The notes beneath the pieces are model-generated. The model saw nothing but the letters and a program-made list of their open reading frames with translations, had not been told where the DNA came from and did not search any database. From Camellia lanceoleosa (Eukaryota; Streptophyta; Magnoliopsida; Ericales; Theaceae), in the NCBI GenBank assembly GCA_025200525.1, contig CM045762.1, positions 110,830,734 to 110,894,733 of the forward strand: a stretch of DNA of 64,000 nucleotides, read 5' to 3'. Shown here piece after piece: positions 23,065 through 34,642 of the stretch. Both the position numbers and the translations under genes were made by a program. How positions within the stretch are numbered: the first letter of the stretch is position 1; each line of letters begins with the position of its first letter.

Positions 23065-24192
23065 CTTGTCATGCCCCAAATTCGCTCGTATAAGTTTGGG
23101 CATGACCACGTCAGAAACAAACATAATAATCGACATATGTAACATATGGGGCCTGAACGGAAGCACCTGATAACACAAAAATCTATTCCATTGAGCTACT
23201 ACTATTATGCCAGGATCACAAACATCACATTAGGTAAATAATATACAGAGAACACACATCCGAGCTTTAGTCACATACATGCACATAGTTAGAACCAACC
23301 CCACAATTGGACGTATAATAAAAACAATAATGAAGAACAGGTTATATACATTCAACCATAGATAGACAACCGAAGCAATAAGCAAAACATAGCAAAACTT
23401 TACAAAATGCACGGGCTTCATCTATGTGCCTGGACACCCTGCGGTTGACAAAACAGAGACAAGCTTAAGGGTTAGGACCGGCCTCCCAGTTGATTACCTA
23501 CAGAAACAGATAAAATATAGAGTGAGCGAAACTCAGTGAATAATAGTATATAAATAATGTAATGGTTAACTTGAATAATAAAGCATAACTGTAGAAATAT
23601 ATGATTAACTTCTTTCTGTAATTATTTTCAGAACAACCATGGGTTCAGTTTGCTTAACAGAGTAGCTTTAAGCTTAGTAATGTACAGAACGGTCGTAGGC
23701 CTAACAGATACAGAACGGCCATAGGCCTAACAAATACAGAACGACCATAGGCCCAGAAATAACAGAACGGCCATCAGCCCAAAAATAACAGAATGGTGTA
23801 GACACCCCATTTTTGACCGTCCTCAAGACTTGGACGTCACCATTTGAACATTTGGTGATCATCCATGTTCGTGTTCGTCTTGAGTTCTCAGAGGTTTCGG
23901 CCGCGTGCCTTGCCTCAAGACCTCTCGACTTGTGTTTTTGCTTCTGAGGGCAGGAAATGGCTTGATTGGACATCCCCACACCTCACCGGCCATGGCTTGA
24001 GGCCACCAGCCCTGTTTTCTTGCCACCGGCCATTGGTGATGGCCGGTCGGCATGTTTTGTGGCCGGTCGGCACTATTGGTGGCCGGTCGGCATCTTTTGT
24101 GGTCGGTCGGCCATCTTTGTTGGCTGATTGACTCTTTTTTCTGGCCAAGACCTTTTCTTGAGGGGGTTTGAACCTTTTGAACCCCCTGTTTT

Positions 24193-24390
24193 AGCTTCTT
24201 GAGGAAGCTTGAACCTTTTGAACCCTTGATTCTAGCTTGAACCATTTGAACCTTTGCTCTAGCTTCTCCAAGAAGCTTGACCCTTTTTAGCTTCTTAGAG
24301 AAGCTTGAACCTTTTTAGCTTCTCCAAGAAGCTTGAACCTTTTTAGCTTCTTGGAGAAGCTTGCACCTTGTTAGCTTCTCTCAGAAGCTT
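24193..24390. repeat. Tandem array of six 18-base hairpins
   Basis: Units such as AGCTTCTCCAAGAAGCTT and AGCTTCTTGGAGAAGCTT are near-palindromic. The last five are spaced about 28-29 bases apart, separated by GAACCTTTTT. Other LTR copies have one such hairpin (near 41930, 62400, 62905), so this copy is an expansion just upstream of its TATA box. Confidence 0.9.
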
Positions 24391-24405
24391 GGCACCTTGC
24401 CTTGT

Positions 24406-24415
24406 CTATATAAGG
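24406..24415 (+). promoter_or_regulatory. TATA box of the 23797 LTR
   Basis: CTATATAAGG lies 16 bases after the last hairpin. The related copy at 62461 has CTCTATAAGAGG in the same context, and the minus-strand copy has CTCTATAAGAGAGG at 41890-41902. Confidence 0.65.
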
Positions 24416-24499
24416 AGAGCTTCTCCTTCTATTTGAAGGGTTAGAAAATCTGATATAAGATATATATATATATCACTCTCTCTATATCAAGGCGCCAGT

Positions 24500-24710
24500 T
24501 GCGGGTTTTCGACCTTGAGAGCTTTTTTTTTTCTTTTTCTTTTTCTCTTTCTCTTCATTTTTGCACTTATTTTTTTCTTTTTCTTTTCTTTTGCATTTTT
24601 TTTTATTTTGTATTTTTCTCTTTTTCATTTGCATTTTTTTTTTGCTCTAACTTTTCCCTGGGTTGCCCTTCCGGGTTTCCAGCCCAGTGAGCCTCTCAAA
24701 GGGTAAAAGT
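24500..24710. repeat. Pyrimidine-rich tract flanked by a direct repeat
   Basis: About 150 bases of T/C-rich sequence are followed by the phrase GGGTTGCCCTTCCGGGTTTC..CCCAG.GAGC. A decayed copy of that phrase precedes the tract at about 24487-24516. The same arrangement is at 55500-55760. The Phe-rich open frames here are not genes. Confidence 0.7.
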
Positions 24711-25749
24711 GTAACAAGTCCATACCAAATGGTTTTGAGATTGAAGCCCTCTGTATCCAGGAGGGTGGCTATTGTACTGATCTGCAGAAGGGTCCATTAC
24801 GTTTGCTTCACGAGCTTCTTGCGGTTGAGATCCGATCTTCTTGATTTGATTTTGGTGCCTCTTGTTCGAGGGCTGTTTCAAACTTGGCCACACGGGCCTC
24901 ACATGGCGGTTGACCGTTGAACATTCTGCTTCGAATCTAGGATTCAAGGTTCAAAAGCAAACGAATTGAGCCTTGAGGCTGAGAGCGATCCTAGGCTGCA
25001 CAATCTCAAGAGCGATTCAACACAGGTCTTCACAGGACCGCGCAAAACGTTTTGTTTTTAAAAGTTTTTAAGAAAGCGACAAATCGCTCGCGCTGAAGAT
25101 TGTGTGGAACCAGTCTGGGTCAAGCCAGGGTCCTTTTCAGTATTCACGCTAACAAGCACGATTTCATTCATTAAAAGCTTAGCATTCCTATCTTTCTCTC
25201 AAATTGATCAAAGTTTTGCAAAACCCGAGGAATTCCTTCCTCTTCGTTTTCATCACCACAGTGTTCAAAAACAGTTTTGAAAAACTAAAGGTCATTACAA
25301 TGATTTTCAGGATATGAGAGAGCCAGGTGGAATGCACGACCGTTCAATCCAAATCCTCTGGCACAACAAGCCCAAAATAGCAATAAGCACGGAAACATGA
25401 TAGCCGCAGCTGTTTCATTCAGATTTCCTAGTTGCAACTGGCTTCACAGCAGAGACAGACTCAAAAAGAAAACAAAAGGAGTAATTACAAAACAAAACGG
25501 TGTTCGAGGCAACAACCCGGAATCACCTGACATCCTATACAAAGGGAACTGACTCGCTACAACAAGACAGACTCGTAAGCAAAAGGACTGACTCAAGACA
25601 ATGAGACAGACTCAAAACAAAACAAAAGACTGACTCGACACCCAAGCCAGAATTTACAAAACTATCAGTTGCAGATGCTCAAAAATGCGTGTCAGACGCC
25701 GGATCCAAAAATATACCAAGCATCGCCCGCAGGTGGTTCACTTCCTGAT

Positions 25750-26754
25750 TTACATACTCGCAGTATCAGTATCCTCAAAATCCAATAGCTGAGTAGTAAC
25801 GGACTTGGCTGAGGTGGGCGGAAGGATAACCTCGTTGTCTATCAAATCTTGCACCTTCTGACAGAGGCAGAAACAATTATCGGTAGCATGACCTGTTTGC
25901 TGGTGATACGCGCAGTACAAGGCGGCATCATGTGTGGAAAGGAGATTCTTCGGGAGAGGCCTGGGCTCCATGGGTTTAAGGTGCCCTCTTTCGGCCAGGA
26001 TCTGAAGTGCCTTGGACAATGGCATGTAAAGAGCGTGAAAGACCCTGCGCCCTCGGGGCAGGTACTTTGAAGGCTGAGTATTCTTGCTAGACGCACTAGC
26101 AAAACGGTCAGCAGGCACTGTCTTGACTTTCTGATCTTTCCCAGGTGTAGGGTTGGGAGCGGAAGGAACTGTTCTGGCATGAAGGGGCCTATCCCGGTTT
26201 TCTGACTGGCTGGTACTGCCTTCAGTTGGAGTGGGGAAAACATCATCTACAGTCTTGGTCAGGATTGCGAATGCTTGCTGTTTACTCATCCCTTCGGCCT
26301 TCAAAGCCTCGACTGCCCACATCAGTTATTCAATGGGATCAGCATCTGCCTTTACTTTGTCTTTACCTCTGGCCTCAGCCTGATCGAGGGTTTGGGTTGA
26401 TGTTGATACGTCATTGTTATAGTTGGAGGCCATCTCCAGTTGGCTAAGCTTGATCACAATCTGTCCCAGTAATGGGGGCTCTTGTGGTACAAAATGCCCG
26501 GCATATGGTCCTGCTGGTGGTGAAGCTGACATTCCGTAAGCAAGATCTACCATAGACCTCTTGAGGTCACCTGTCATCTCCATCAACTCGAATGTGGTGG
26601 GCTCACGAGCCTGATACAACTGGGGTTCCCAGATCGGGTGCGCAGCAGGCGACCTGGGTGGATGCGGCACATCAACATTGGTCTCACTTTGCAGAGTGAT
26701 TCCTTAATCTAATGCGGCTGTCATAACCACGATTTCCTCTGAATTCTGTGTCAT
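25750..26754 (-). pseudogene. gag: Ogre/Tat-type gag with nonsense codons
   Basis: It begins MTQNSEEIVVM at 26754. Stop codons interrupt it after the first 15 or so residues and again near 26325, after which WAVEALKAEGMSKQQA continues to 25750. The C-terminal part has PRPLP followed by CAYHQQTGHATDNCFCL, the zinc-binding CAYH..GH.T..C pattern seen in gag of Ogre/Tat-type Ty3/gypsy elements. Gag forms the cytoplasmic particle in which the element is copied. No protease or polymerase follows. Confidence 0.85.
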
Positions 26755-27493
26755 GATAAGTTCGCTAATCTGAACGGTGACTGACGAATAAGATGTCTGC
26801 CTTGCCTCAGCGAGGGAGAATAACGACTATTCTGTACTGAATCTCCGAACCTTGAAAGAGAAAACACACAGCACTTCGGCTCAATCAGAACAAACACAAA
26901 CGTAGCTGAACAGCTATACTCTAACACTGATCACTGTTTACCAAAAATCACTGCCCCAAAACACTGACTCGGATACCTGCAGATATAATTGTTTCTCAGA
27001 AACACTGATACTGATGCCCGCAGGCCTGATACTCAAACTTGCAAACTGATAGGTGCGTTCCTGTAGAGATACACTCTAAAAGCACATAGCGAGTAAAAGA
27101 GAACCAAAACACCCCTATGTTGTGGTAGGGTTTCCCTGTCCTATTTTGTCAGGGACTAGGGTTTTACTACGCACGCAGCGGTTTCAAACAACCTAACATC
27201 AGGTAAGCAACCTGTCCTAGTTTGGAATGGTCACTATGGATTCCAAATATGCACTAGGTCGAATGGTCGAAAGGGTGTCCCGATAAAACCGGGGTTTGTG
27301 TTCCCATACTGGCAGAGCTCGCAACCGGTCAGCCTTATGGTACGCTTTGACAAAGTCAAGCCTCTGGCAGACCGCTCAGGAATAGCAAATGGCCAACATG
27401 GTGTCCTAGGCGCACCAATGCACATGCAATGCAAAGAAACACATACATGTAGTCAAAACAAGATATCACGAGTTCGAGTCAAGTTCTCTAAAC

Positions 27494-27511
27494 TCCCTAA
27501 CAGAGTCGCCA
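27494..27511 (-). other. Primer binding site region, Ogre/Tat-like copy 2
   Basis: TGGCGACTCTGTTAGGGA lies a few bases inside the LTR end. The first copy has TGGCGACTCTGCTGGGGA at 58645-58662. TGGCGACTC-type sites are typical of this lineage. I do not assign the tRNA. Confidence 0.65.
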
Positions 27512-27911
27512 GAAACTATAGACGTCCCCGAACGCCCTGGGAGGATGAGTGCCGTTCGGTTCGCTTTGCGGGTCTACTACAGCTCGGACTCAAATTTGTC
27601 ACGGTTCTAAATCTTAACCAAAGAGTCCAAATCCGGCAAATCGTTTTGAGAAAACAGATTTTTGAAAGAAGTGCCAAACATGGACTGCTTTGCCAGATAC
27701 AGAGTCGCCACCTAAATATTTTTAATGGGGGAATTTAGGAAACCCTAAGTCGGTGCCAAAGGCCACGTGTCCGTCATCACGAAAGTTGCCTCGGCTCGGG
27801 AACTTATGTACGATTGGGGAAGGTCAGCTATGAGCACCCCCTCTCGCCCGATCCGAAGATCGACCTCTACTAACCGTGATATCCGATTTTGAAAACGTGA
27901 ATCCCTTTGAC

Positions 27912-30900
27912 CTAGTTCTAGTGATTTCCCTACCCTAATCCCTTTGATAAAAGGTAGACCATCTCAAGACCTCCATTTTGATCCGAATAGAGTTGGATTT
28001 GGGCATTTTGAAGTTTCACTCTTACTTGGTTCGTCTTCTCTCTTTGAGGTAGGAGTTTTCTACACTTTTATATGGTCTTTAGCTTGGTTATTTCTTATTG
28101 TGTAACAATGGTGGGATTTGGGAGTATTTTGAACGAACTTAGGGTTTGGGTGTGAAAAAAAAAGAGGTGTTTCAATATGAGTGTGAAATAAATGATTATG
28201 GGGTTCGAGTACGAGGTTCTATGGTGGAAAAATAGTTAATTTTGGCATTTGGGTTGATATTTGGAAAAATGGAATTTTTGCCCTAAATGGGTCAAATTGT
28301 TATTTTGTGTAAATAATTGAAATTGATAATGGTAATTGGATGATTGTTGATGTACATGGTGGAGTTGAACACATGTTGTCTCTCACCCATGGAAATTTGA
28401 ATAATATATCTGTTGAGAAGATTGTTTATCTGTTTAGAAATATCTATATTGGGCTATCGGTGGAGAATAGCTATGATTGTTATAGAAATTGCATAAGGAT
28501 TAGGTAAATTGAAACTACTTTAGTGCTGATTGTCATTGAATATGACTACGATTTATATACATTGTCTATGTATGATTGTTTGAGAAGAGAAAGTGGATGT
28601 ACTCTATTGTTTGGGAGGAGATAGGGAATGGACTCCACTGAAATTAAGTTGTCCGGAGTGTCCAGGGCGAAAGTCCCGAAATCTTGTGTGCACATGGGTG
28701 CCGATCCCGCAAATGAAATTTCTATAAAATGGTAGATTTGAAGTGTTTGTGTGATAATGTATTGAATTGGAAAACGACTGAGTTATAGTCTCTGTTGGGT
28801 TGTTACAAATAATGAAATTGACCCATGAATTGGGAAGAATAAATGAACTTCAAATGAATGGAAGGAAAATAAATTGAAATATGAACTTTGGGACTTTTCG
28901 ATCATATGTAATATGAATGTCTTGTCACAAGCCTTGTATATGCACAATTGTACTTATATCTTGTTAAATCTCATATACTGTCAAGCCCCAAATTTTAATT
29001 ACTTGAAAACATTACCAAGAGCCTGAAATTTAGGTCCATTTTTTTTAATTAGAAATATTTATTACCCTTGAGTAATAGAAATGTAATAGTACATGTTGTC
29101 TCTCATGATGAGTACAACAATAATGATAATACATGCCAAGCTCCCACTGCGGGGTTACAAATAAATGACTTCAAACATCATAGCACAATGAGATTACACA
29201 TAAGAGATACATGAACTTCCTAATCCTTCAACCAATCAATCTGAAATCTCTTCCTGTAAAAAAAAAATGAAACTACAAGGGGTGAGCACAATTGCCCAGT
29301 AGGAATCTCATAGTTCTAAAACAATAACCATCCTATAGATAGAAATGATCACGCATGCAGGGTGATACCATATAGTAGGTGACGTTTTGTGATTTTAAAA
29401 TATCATACGTAGAGTACCTTTTTCTTAAATTTTATTTGAACATTTAAGGAAAACCTTTAACCATGAAAAACTATATTTTTTATCAAAAAACCAAAAATCC
29501 TTTTTAGAAACAAACATGTTTAAGGAACCACATCATTTTATATTTATTAACACATTCCAAAATATTCCTCTTTTTATTCCCATTCTCCACTTTTCTAGTT
29601 ACATTTATTATAATGTCATAACCTCAAGTTCAAGTTCCCTTAATACTTCAAAACAATCCCCCACATTTATCGGCTATGATACGAACGGTTGTGGGCACCG
29701 AAAAACCATTTTTCAACTCCCCGCGCGGGTACCAACCACAACACAATCCAACACAACACAACTCAACTCAACCCAACACAACTCAATTCCACACAACACA
29801 ACTCAACCAACTTAACACCACATAACCCAACACAATTCACATAACACACAACAAGATTCCATACAACCATTTCAATACAAAGCTCATATCATCCGTAGCA
29901 TTAGTAATTTCTTTTCCCCCAAGTTTGGTTCACATTATAACATAATTTAAAACATCAACATTGAGGGTTCAATCACAACTTTTACATAAATTTGCAAACT
30001 TTTTAAAATTTCAATTAAACTTGTACATTTGTAATTTAACACTTCAATTTCATGATTCTACTATCAATTGAAGCAAAACCATCAACCATCTTCATGAGCC
30101 AAACTTGAGTTTTTAAGAGAAGTTAAAACTTTTCACAAAACATATTTTATTCCAACCCTTCTATTACTTTTACATCCAAACTCATGACCCAAAATCTTAA
30201 CCCAACATGTTAACCCAACTCCCTTCAAACCCTAACCCCTAATCTCATGATTCATTACAATATGCATAAAAATATAAAATTTTGTGTTTATATAAAGAAA
30301 ATACCACAATTCTATCCACAAATGAGGGTATTGAAAGAGAACTAGAAACCCCTAGCTCTTGAAGCCAAGAGATGATGACCCAAAAATCAATGGCGACGAA
30401 ACCATGAACCAATTGGACCAAAAGGAAGCCCTCGACGAGATCTACACTCTTTCTCAAAGGACCATGGTGAAAAGATCACTCCATGTGAGTAGATCGAGAG
30501 ATTTAAGTGAAACAGTTTGAGTTTTAGAGAAAGAGAGAAGAGAACTCACGGTTTGAGAAAGAGGAAAGACGAGAAAAAGTGAAATGAAATATGTTTGGAG
30601 ACTATTTATAGTAGTAGAGATGTAGCCCTAAGGTCAATAAAATAATAGACCCAAAACCCCTCAAAAGTAGGGCCCAAACTGGCCCAAAAAGTTGAAAATT
30701 ACACACAAGGGTCGATCCTTCGGGCAGAGGTGTCGACCCTCCATGAAGAAAAGCAATCTGTGCAATATGCAAGGTGTTGACCCTTAGACAGGAAGGGTCG
30801 ACCCTATTTTCCAGAAACCAACACACAAATTTTGCAATATACAAGGGTCGACCCTTCCCAGACTAGTGTCGACCCTTGTGGATAGCAACAAGAGGCAGGT

Positions 30901-31613
30901 GTCGACACCACCAAGGCTGGTGTCAACACTATATTCTAGCAACACGTCCAGAAACTTCACCAATAGATAAGGGTTGACCCTTAAGAAGGCTGGTGACGAC
31001 CCCAGAATATAATTTCTAAGTTCCCAAACAACTTTTTGACAAAAAACAAGTGCAAACAAACAAACCCAATGAGTTTAAATCGGATCATACTCCTTCAAAA
31101 CCAACATTCAACAACTCCAAAGACTCCCAAAAATGAAAATAAGGGAATTAAATACATTCTCCAATGGATTAAAGGATGCAGGTGTTACATTTACTGTGTT
31201 AGATTATTTCTACTGGGCTTTGGCTCACCCTATTTGGGGAAAACCATTTTCAGGTGCTGGTGACATGCCTCCACCAGGGCAATAGCTTGGAGGGACTTTA
31301 GGGAGCAAGAGCTTCTTTATTTTGTTATATTCTTTTGTATAGCCAAGGGCTAAAAATGTTTTGAGCTAGGCTCACTTTTGTGTAACTAAGCCATGACTTG
31401 GAAAGATGTAAGCCTATTGGGCGTATGACTATTTGTTTGGTTTTTTAATTCTCTTAGCATTACAACACATGCTGTAGATTCAGGATGAATATTTGTGAAT
31501 GTATAATTTATGTGTGAACTTTTGAAAACAAACTCTGATGAATAAAAGCATATTATTTCTATTATTAATCTTCTTTAAGGATTGGGTTTATTGTAGCATT
31601 TTGGAGCGTTACA
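27912..31613 (+). mobile_element. Arm B copy of the LTR that holds the solo LTR, truncated
   Basis: It comprises 27912-28978 plus 31190-31613. In this orientation the element reads in its own sense and ends TTTTGGAGCGTTACA at 31613, next to polygalacturonase exon 3. Its left part is missing. Confidence 0.75.
28979..31189 (-). mobile_element. Arm B copy of the solo LTR, with internal deletion
   Basis: Counterpart of 9211-12333, with TATAC (28974-28978, reverse complement of GTATA) beside its left end. It lacks about 0.95 kb that arm A keeps. The junction is near 29660. A CAACA-rich run at 29735-29860 is longer than its arm A partner by some 38 bases. Confidence 0.85.
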
Positions 31614-32535
31614 ATCCTCATCTGGAAAAAGAGAAAGGTAAAAATATTAATTTTTTCCCATTTCATATTTGACAAAAAATTCCAACAAATTAAACAGAAA
31701 ATAAAAATCGGGTCACAATAAATTCGATTACGCACTGAATCAACAACATCATAAAGAAGTCTATACCACCAAATTGAACCTTGTCCATTGATTTGTCCAC
31801 CTCCATTGATGATAAGGCCATTCACAAATGAGAAAGAAAGCCAATTTTGTATGTTGTGGTACTCCTGCCATTGAGAAAGAGAGCTAGATGCAACAATATG
31901 CCCTTCAGCCTGCCGGTTCAAAAAATAATAGTAAAAAGAAAGAAAAAAATGACTACTTTTACAGCGTAGTAGAAAATGAAAAAAAAAATGCAACAAAAAA
32001 ATTCCTTTGTGCTTAGTCAAAACATATAAATGAACAAAAATTTCGAGTGTTGTAGATAAAACTCTCACTAATACCTAAATATTAATAGTACTAGAGTTTC
32101 ATAAACCTTGGAAGGTCGTAGGGATCAACAAGAAAGTCATATCTGCTGGTATGATAAGTTTGGGCATCCCTCCAGTTGCTTTATATAGATCTCCGCATGC
32201 TTTCACAAATGCCTTTTGATGCATATATACAGAACAATAAGGTCAAAAATTTATTCACTTTTTTTGTCTTTTAATTTTTGCAATTCATTAGGTTACCAAG
32301 CCATGTTGGCCTAAGAAAGATAAAAAATGGGTACTACTAGACATGTTAATAATGTGTGGCAGTTCGAATAATAATAATAATAATAATAATAAGTAATAAT
32401 GGGTTTGAGTTTATACTGCTCAATCGGGAATTTTTTTTATTAGAATGTTTTGAAAAGAAATTTGTTTATTTATAAATATATTACGTAGTTTGATTATGAT
32501 AAATATATAATTAGAACCTAATATTTTAGCAACAC

Positions 32536-34626
32536 TATAACGCCCCGAAAATAATTACAACAATCCAACCCAACACAATTGACACAAGACAACATGATCA
32601 AAATTATAATATTTCATTAGTTTGACTTGATATACAAAAGTGACACATGCGATATACATTCATAAATAGTTCATCCTGAATCTACAACATGTGTTACAAG
32701 TAGTAAAGAGGAATGAAAGTTAAAAAGATAATTATATGCCATAAAGGCTTACATCTTTCCAAGTCTTTGCTTGGTTACAACAAAAGAGAGTCTAACTCTA
32801 TACAATTCAAGCCCTTGGCTATACAAATATGCACAAAAGTGAAGCCGGTGCTCCAAACTCCTTCTGAGCTACTGCCTTGGCAGAGGCATATCATCAACAC
32901 TTGAAAATGGTTTTCCCAAATAGGGTGAGCCGAAACCCAGTAAGAACAATCTAGCACAATATATAGATCTTAACAAAGATATAAGTACAATGTGCATTTG
33001 CTATGCTAGTGAGAAAACATTTACATTCTATATCATCATAAAGTGCCAAAATTTATAACTCAATCCTTTTTCTTTCTCATAAATTCAGGTTAGATCATTT
33101 CATCTCAATTCATGAGCCAATTTCATTATCTTTCAAACAACCCATTTGAGACTAAAACTCAGTGGTTCCCAAATTAACACAATTATCAGACAAGCACTTC
33201 GAATTGCCATTTTACGAAAAATTTGTCCACGGGATCGGCGTCTATATATACGTGCGATTTCGAGACTTTCACCTAGGACACACAGGCCAACTTAGTTTAA
33301 TGGAGTCCATCCCCCATCTGCTCCCAAACAATGGAGTACATCCCCTTTCTCCTCCCAAACAATCATACATATACAATGTATTCAAAACTTAGTCATATTC
33401 AATGACGACCACCAAGAGATTAGTTTCAATTTATCTAATCCTCATGCAATTTCTACAACAATCATAGCTATCCTCCACTGATAGCCCAATACATATATTT
33501 GTAACAGATATTAAATCCCAAGACAGTGTATTCAAATTTCCAAAAGTGTGGGATAATGCATATCCAATTCCACCGTTTACATCAACATTCATCAAATTTC
33601 ATATTTATGATACCAATTTCATTTATTTATATAAAATAAATACTTAAACTATTTTAGGTTAACTTCCCTCTTTCCCACATACCAACCCAAATGCCAAAAT
33701 CAACTGTTATGACACAATATAACCTCATTTTCAAGCCTCATGACTATTTATAGCACATTCACTAGAAACCTCTCTTTTGAGTTTTACATCCCAAACCCCA
33801 TGTTTGTCCAAAATACTCTCCAAACTTAGCGTTGTTACACAACAACAAATAACCAAGTTAAAACCCATAAGAAGGTGTAGAAAATTCCTACCTCAAGCTT
33901 AGAAGACAAGTAAAGCAAGGTGGAAACTTCAATGATGCCGAAACCAAGTTCCAATCGTATCAAAACGGAGCTCTAAGAATGCTCTAACTTTTTCTCAAAG
34001 GCACTAGAGTGAAGAACCCAATGGATCTAGGTAAAAATATAGAGAGAATGTGTGTTTTAGAGAGACAGACTCAAGATCTGGGTTTTTGGAAAGTTTTAGA
34101 GAGAAGGAGAAATGAAAAAGTGAAGTAAAAAGTCATCTTCATGAATTGATATACACGCAGTCCGCTTGAGCGCAAAAAGTGACGCTTGAGCGCTAGACAC
34201 ATTGTTCTGCTCGAGCGCAAGAAGTGACGCTCGAGCACAAAATACAAACTTTCAGAAGTTTTGTAGACGAAGGACATCGCTCGAGCTCAAGATTGGCCGC
34301 TCGAGCATAGAATACATTCTTCCAGTATTTTGTAGGTCTGCAAAAATATTGAGAATTTTCAAAGCTCGCTCGAGCGCAAGAAGTGCCGCTCGAGCGGAGG
34401 AACAAAAATCTAAGCAACAAAGATTCGAAAATCAAGCAACCAACTTGTTCCAAACAAGACCAACATAATTCCATAGCCAAATTTAAGGAAGAATAAGAGG
34501 GAAAAGACATGACCAACCATATGAGGGTATGAAACCCAATTCCAAAATACAAAATGGGTCGGTTCTAAACCAGAAACGCTATAACCACTCCCTTTCTTTC
34601 ACTAACATGCCACGATCTTGTGAGGA
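32536..34626 (-). mobile_element. Arm B copy of the intron 1 LTR
   Basis: Counterpart of 5704-7797. Its terminus at 32536 reads TATAACGCCCCG (one change from TGTAACGCCCCG) and is preceded by AACAC, the partner of GTGTT in arm A. It contains the CTCGAGCG cluster at about 34155-34400, better preserved than in arm A. Confidence 0.75.
34155..34400. repeat. CTCGAGCG palindrome cluster, arm B
   Basis: About ten copies of CTCGAGCGCAAG / CGCTCGAGC occur in 245 bases. Fewer are decayed than in the arm A partner at 5935-6175. Confidence 0.85.
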
Positions 34627-34642
34627 TCCTAAAATAAGAATT

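Larger units (their letters stand above)
17336..23796 (-). mobile_element. Chromovirus-like (Ty3/gypsy) element lacking coding sequence
   Basis: A direct repeat of LTR sequence flanks a short internal region. The 3' LTR is 17336-20643 (minus-strand start TGTAATGACCCCAAAA, end GGGGCGTGACA). A polypurine tract adjoins it at 20644-20656. The internal region 20644-23066 (2.4 kb) has no gag or pol frame. A tRNA-Met-type primer site lies at 23053-23064. The 5' LTR (23067-23796) is cut by the LTR starting at 23797. The termini resemble Tekay/Del-type chromoviruses, and the absence of coding sequence makes it a LARD-like non-autonomous derivative. It is inserted in the Ogre/Tat-like LTR at 17335. Confidence 0.85.
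23797..24487 (+). mobile_element. Ogre/Tat-like LTR fragment with amplified hairpins
   Basis: It starts TGTAGACACCCCATTTTTG and follows the 16333 and 62461 copies for several hundred bases. It carries a GGCCGGTCGGC-rich block (24020-24115), then six AGCTTCT..AGAAGCTT hairpins (24193-24390) and a TATA box (24406-24415). It ends at about 24487, where inverted internal sequence of a gag-bearing element begins. That junction is not a normal LTR boundary. Confidence 0.75.
24488..27911 (-). mobile_element. Fragment of a gag-only Ogre/Tat-like element (second copy)
   Basis: Reading on the minus strand it has an LTR end (27911-27517), a primer-site region (27511-27494), a leader of about 740 bases, gag (26754-25750) and about 1.2 kb of downstream sequence, ending at 24488. 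It is collinear with 55500-59060 of the larger element. The LTR part is truncated at 27911 where arm B begins. Both ends are rearrangement junctions. Confidence 0.8.

Noticed and set aside
24499..24706. Phe-rich open frames
   Set aside because: Translation of a T/C-rich tract inside a retroelement. The same frames recur in the other copy at 55402-55759.
27298..27738. 146-codon plus-strand open frame
   Set aside because: It runs antisense across the leader, primer site and LTR end of the gag-only element, so it is incidental.
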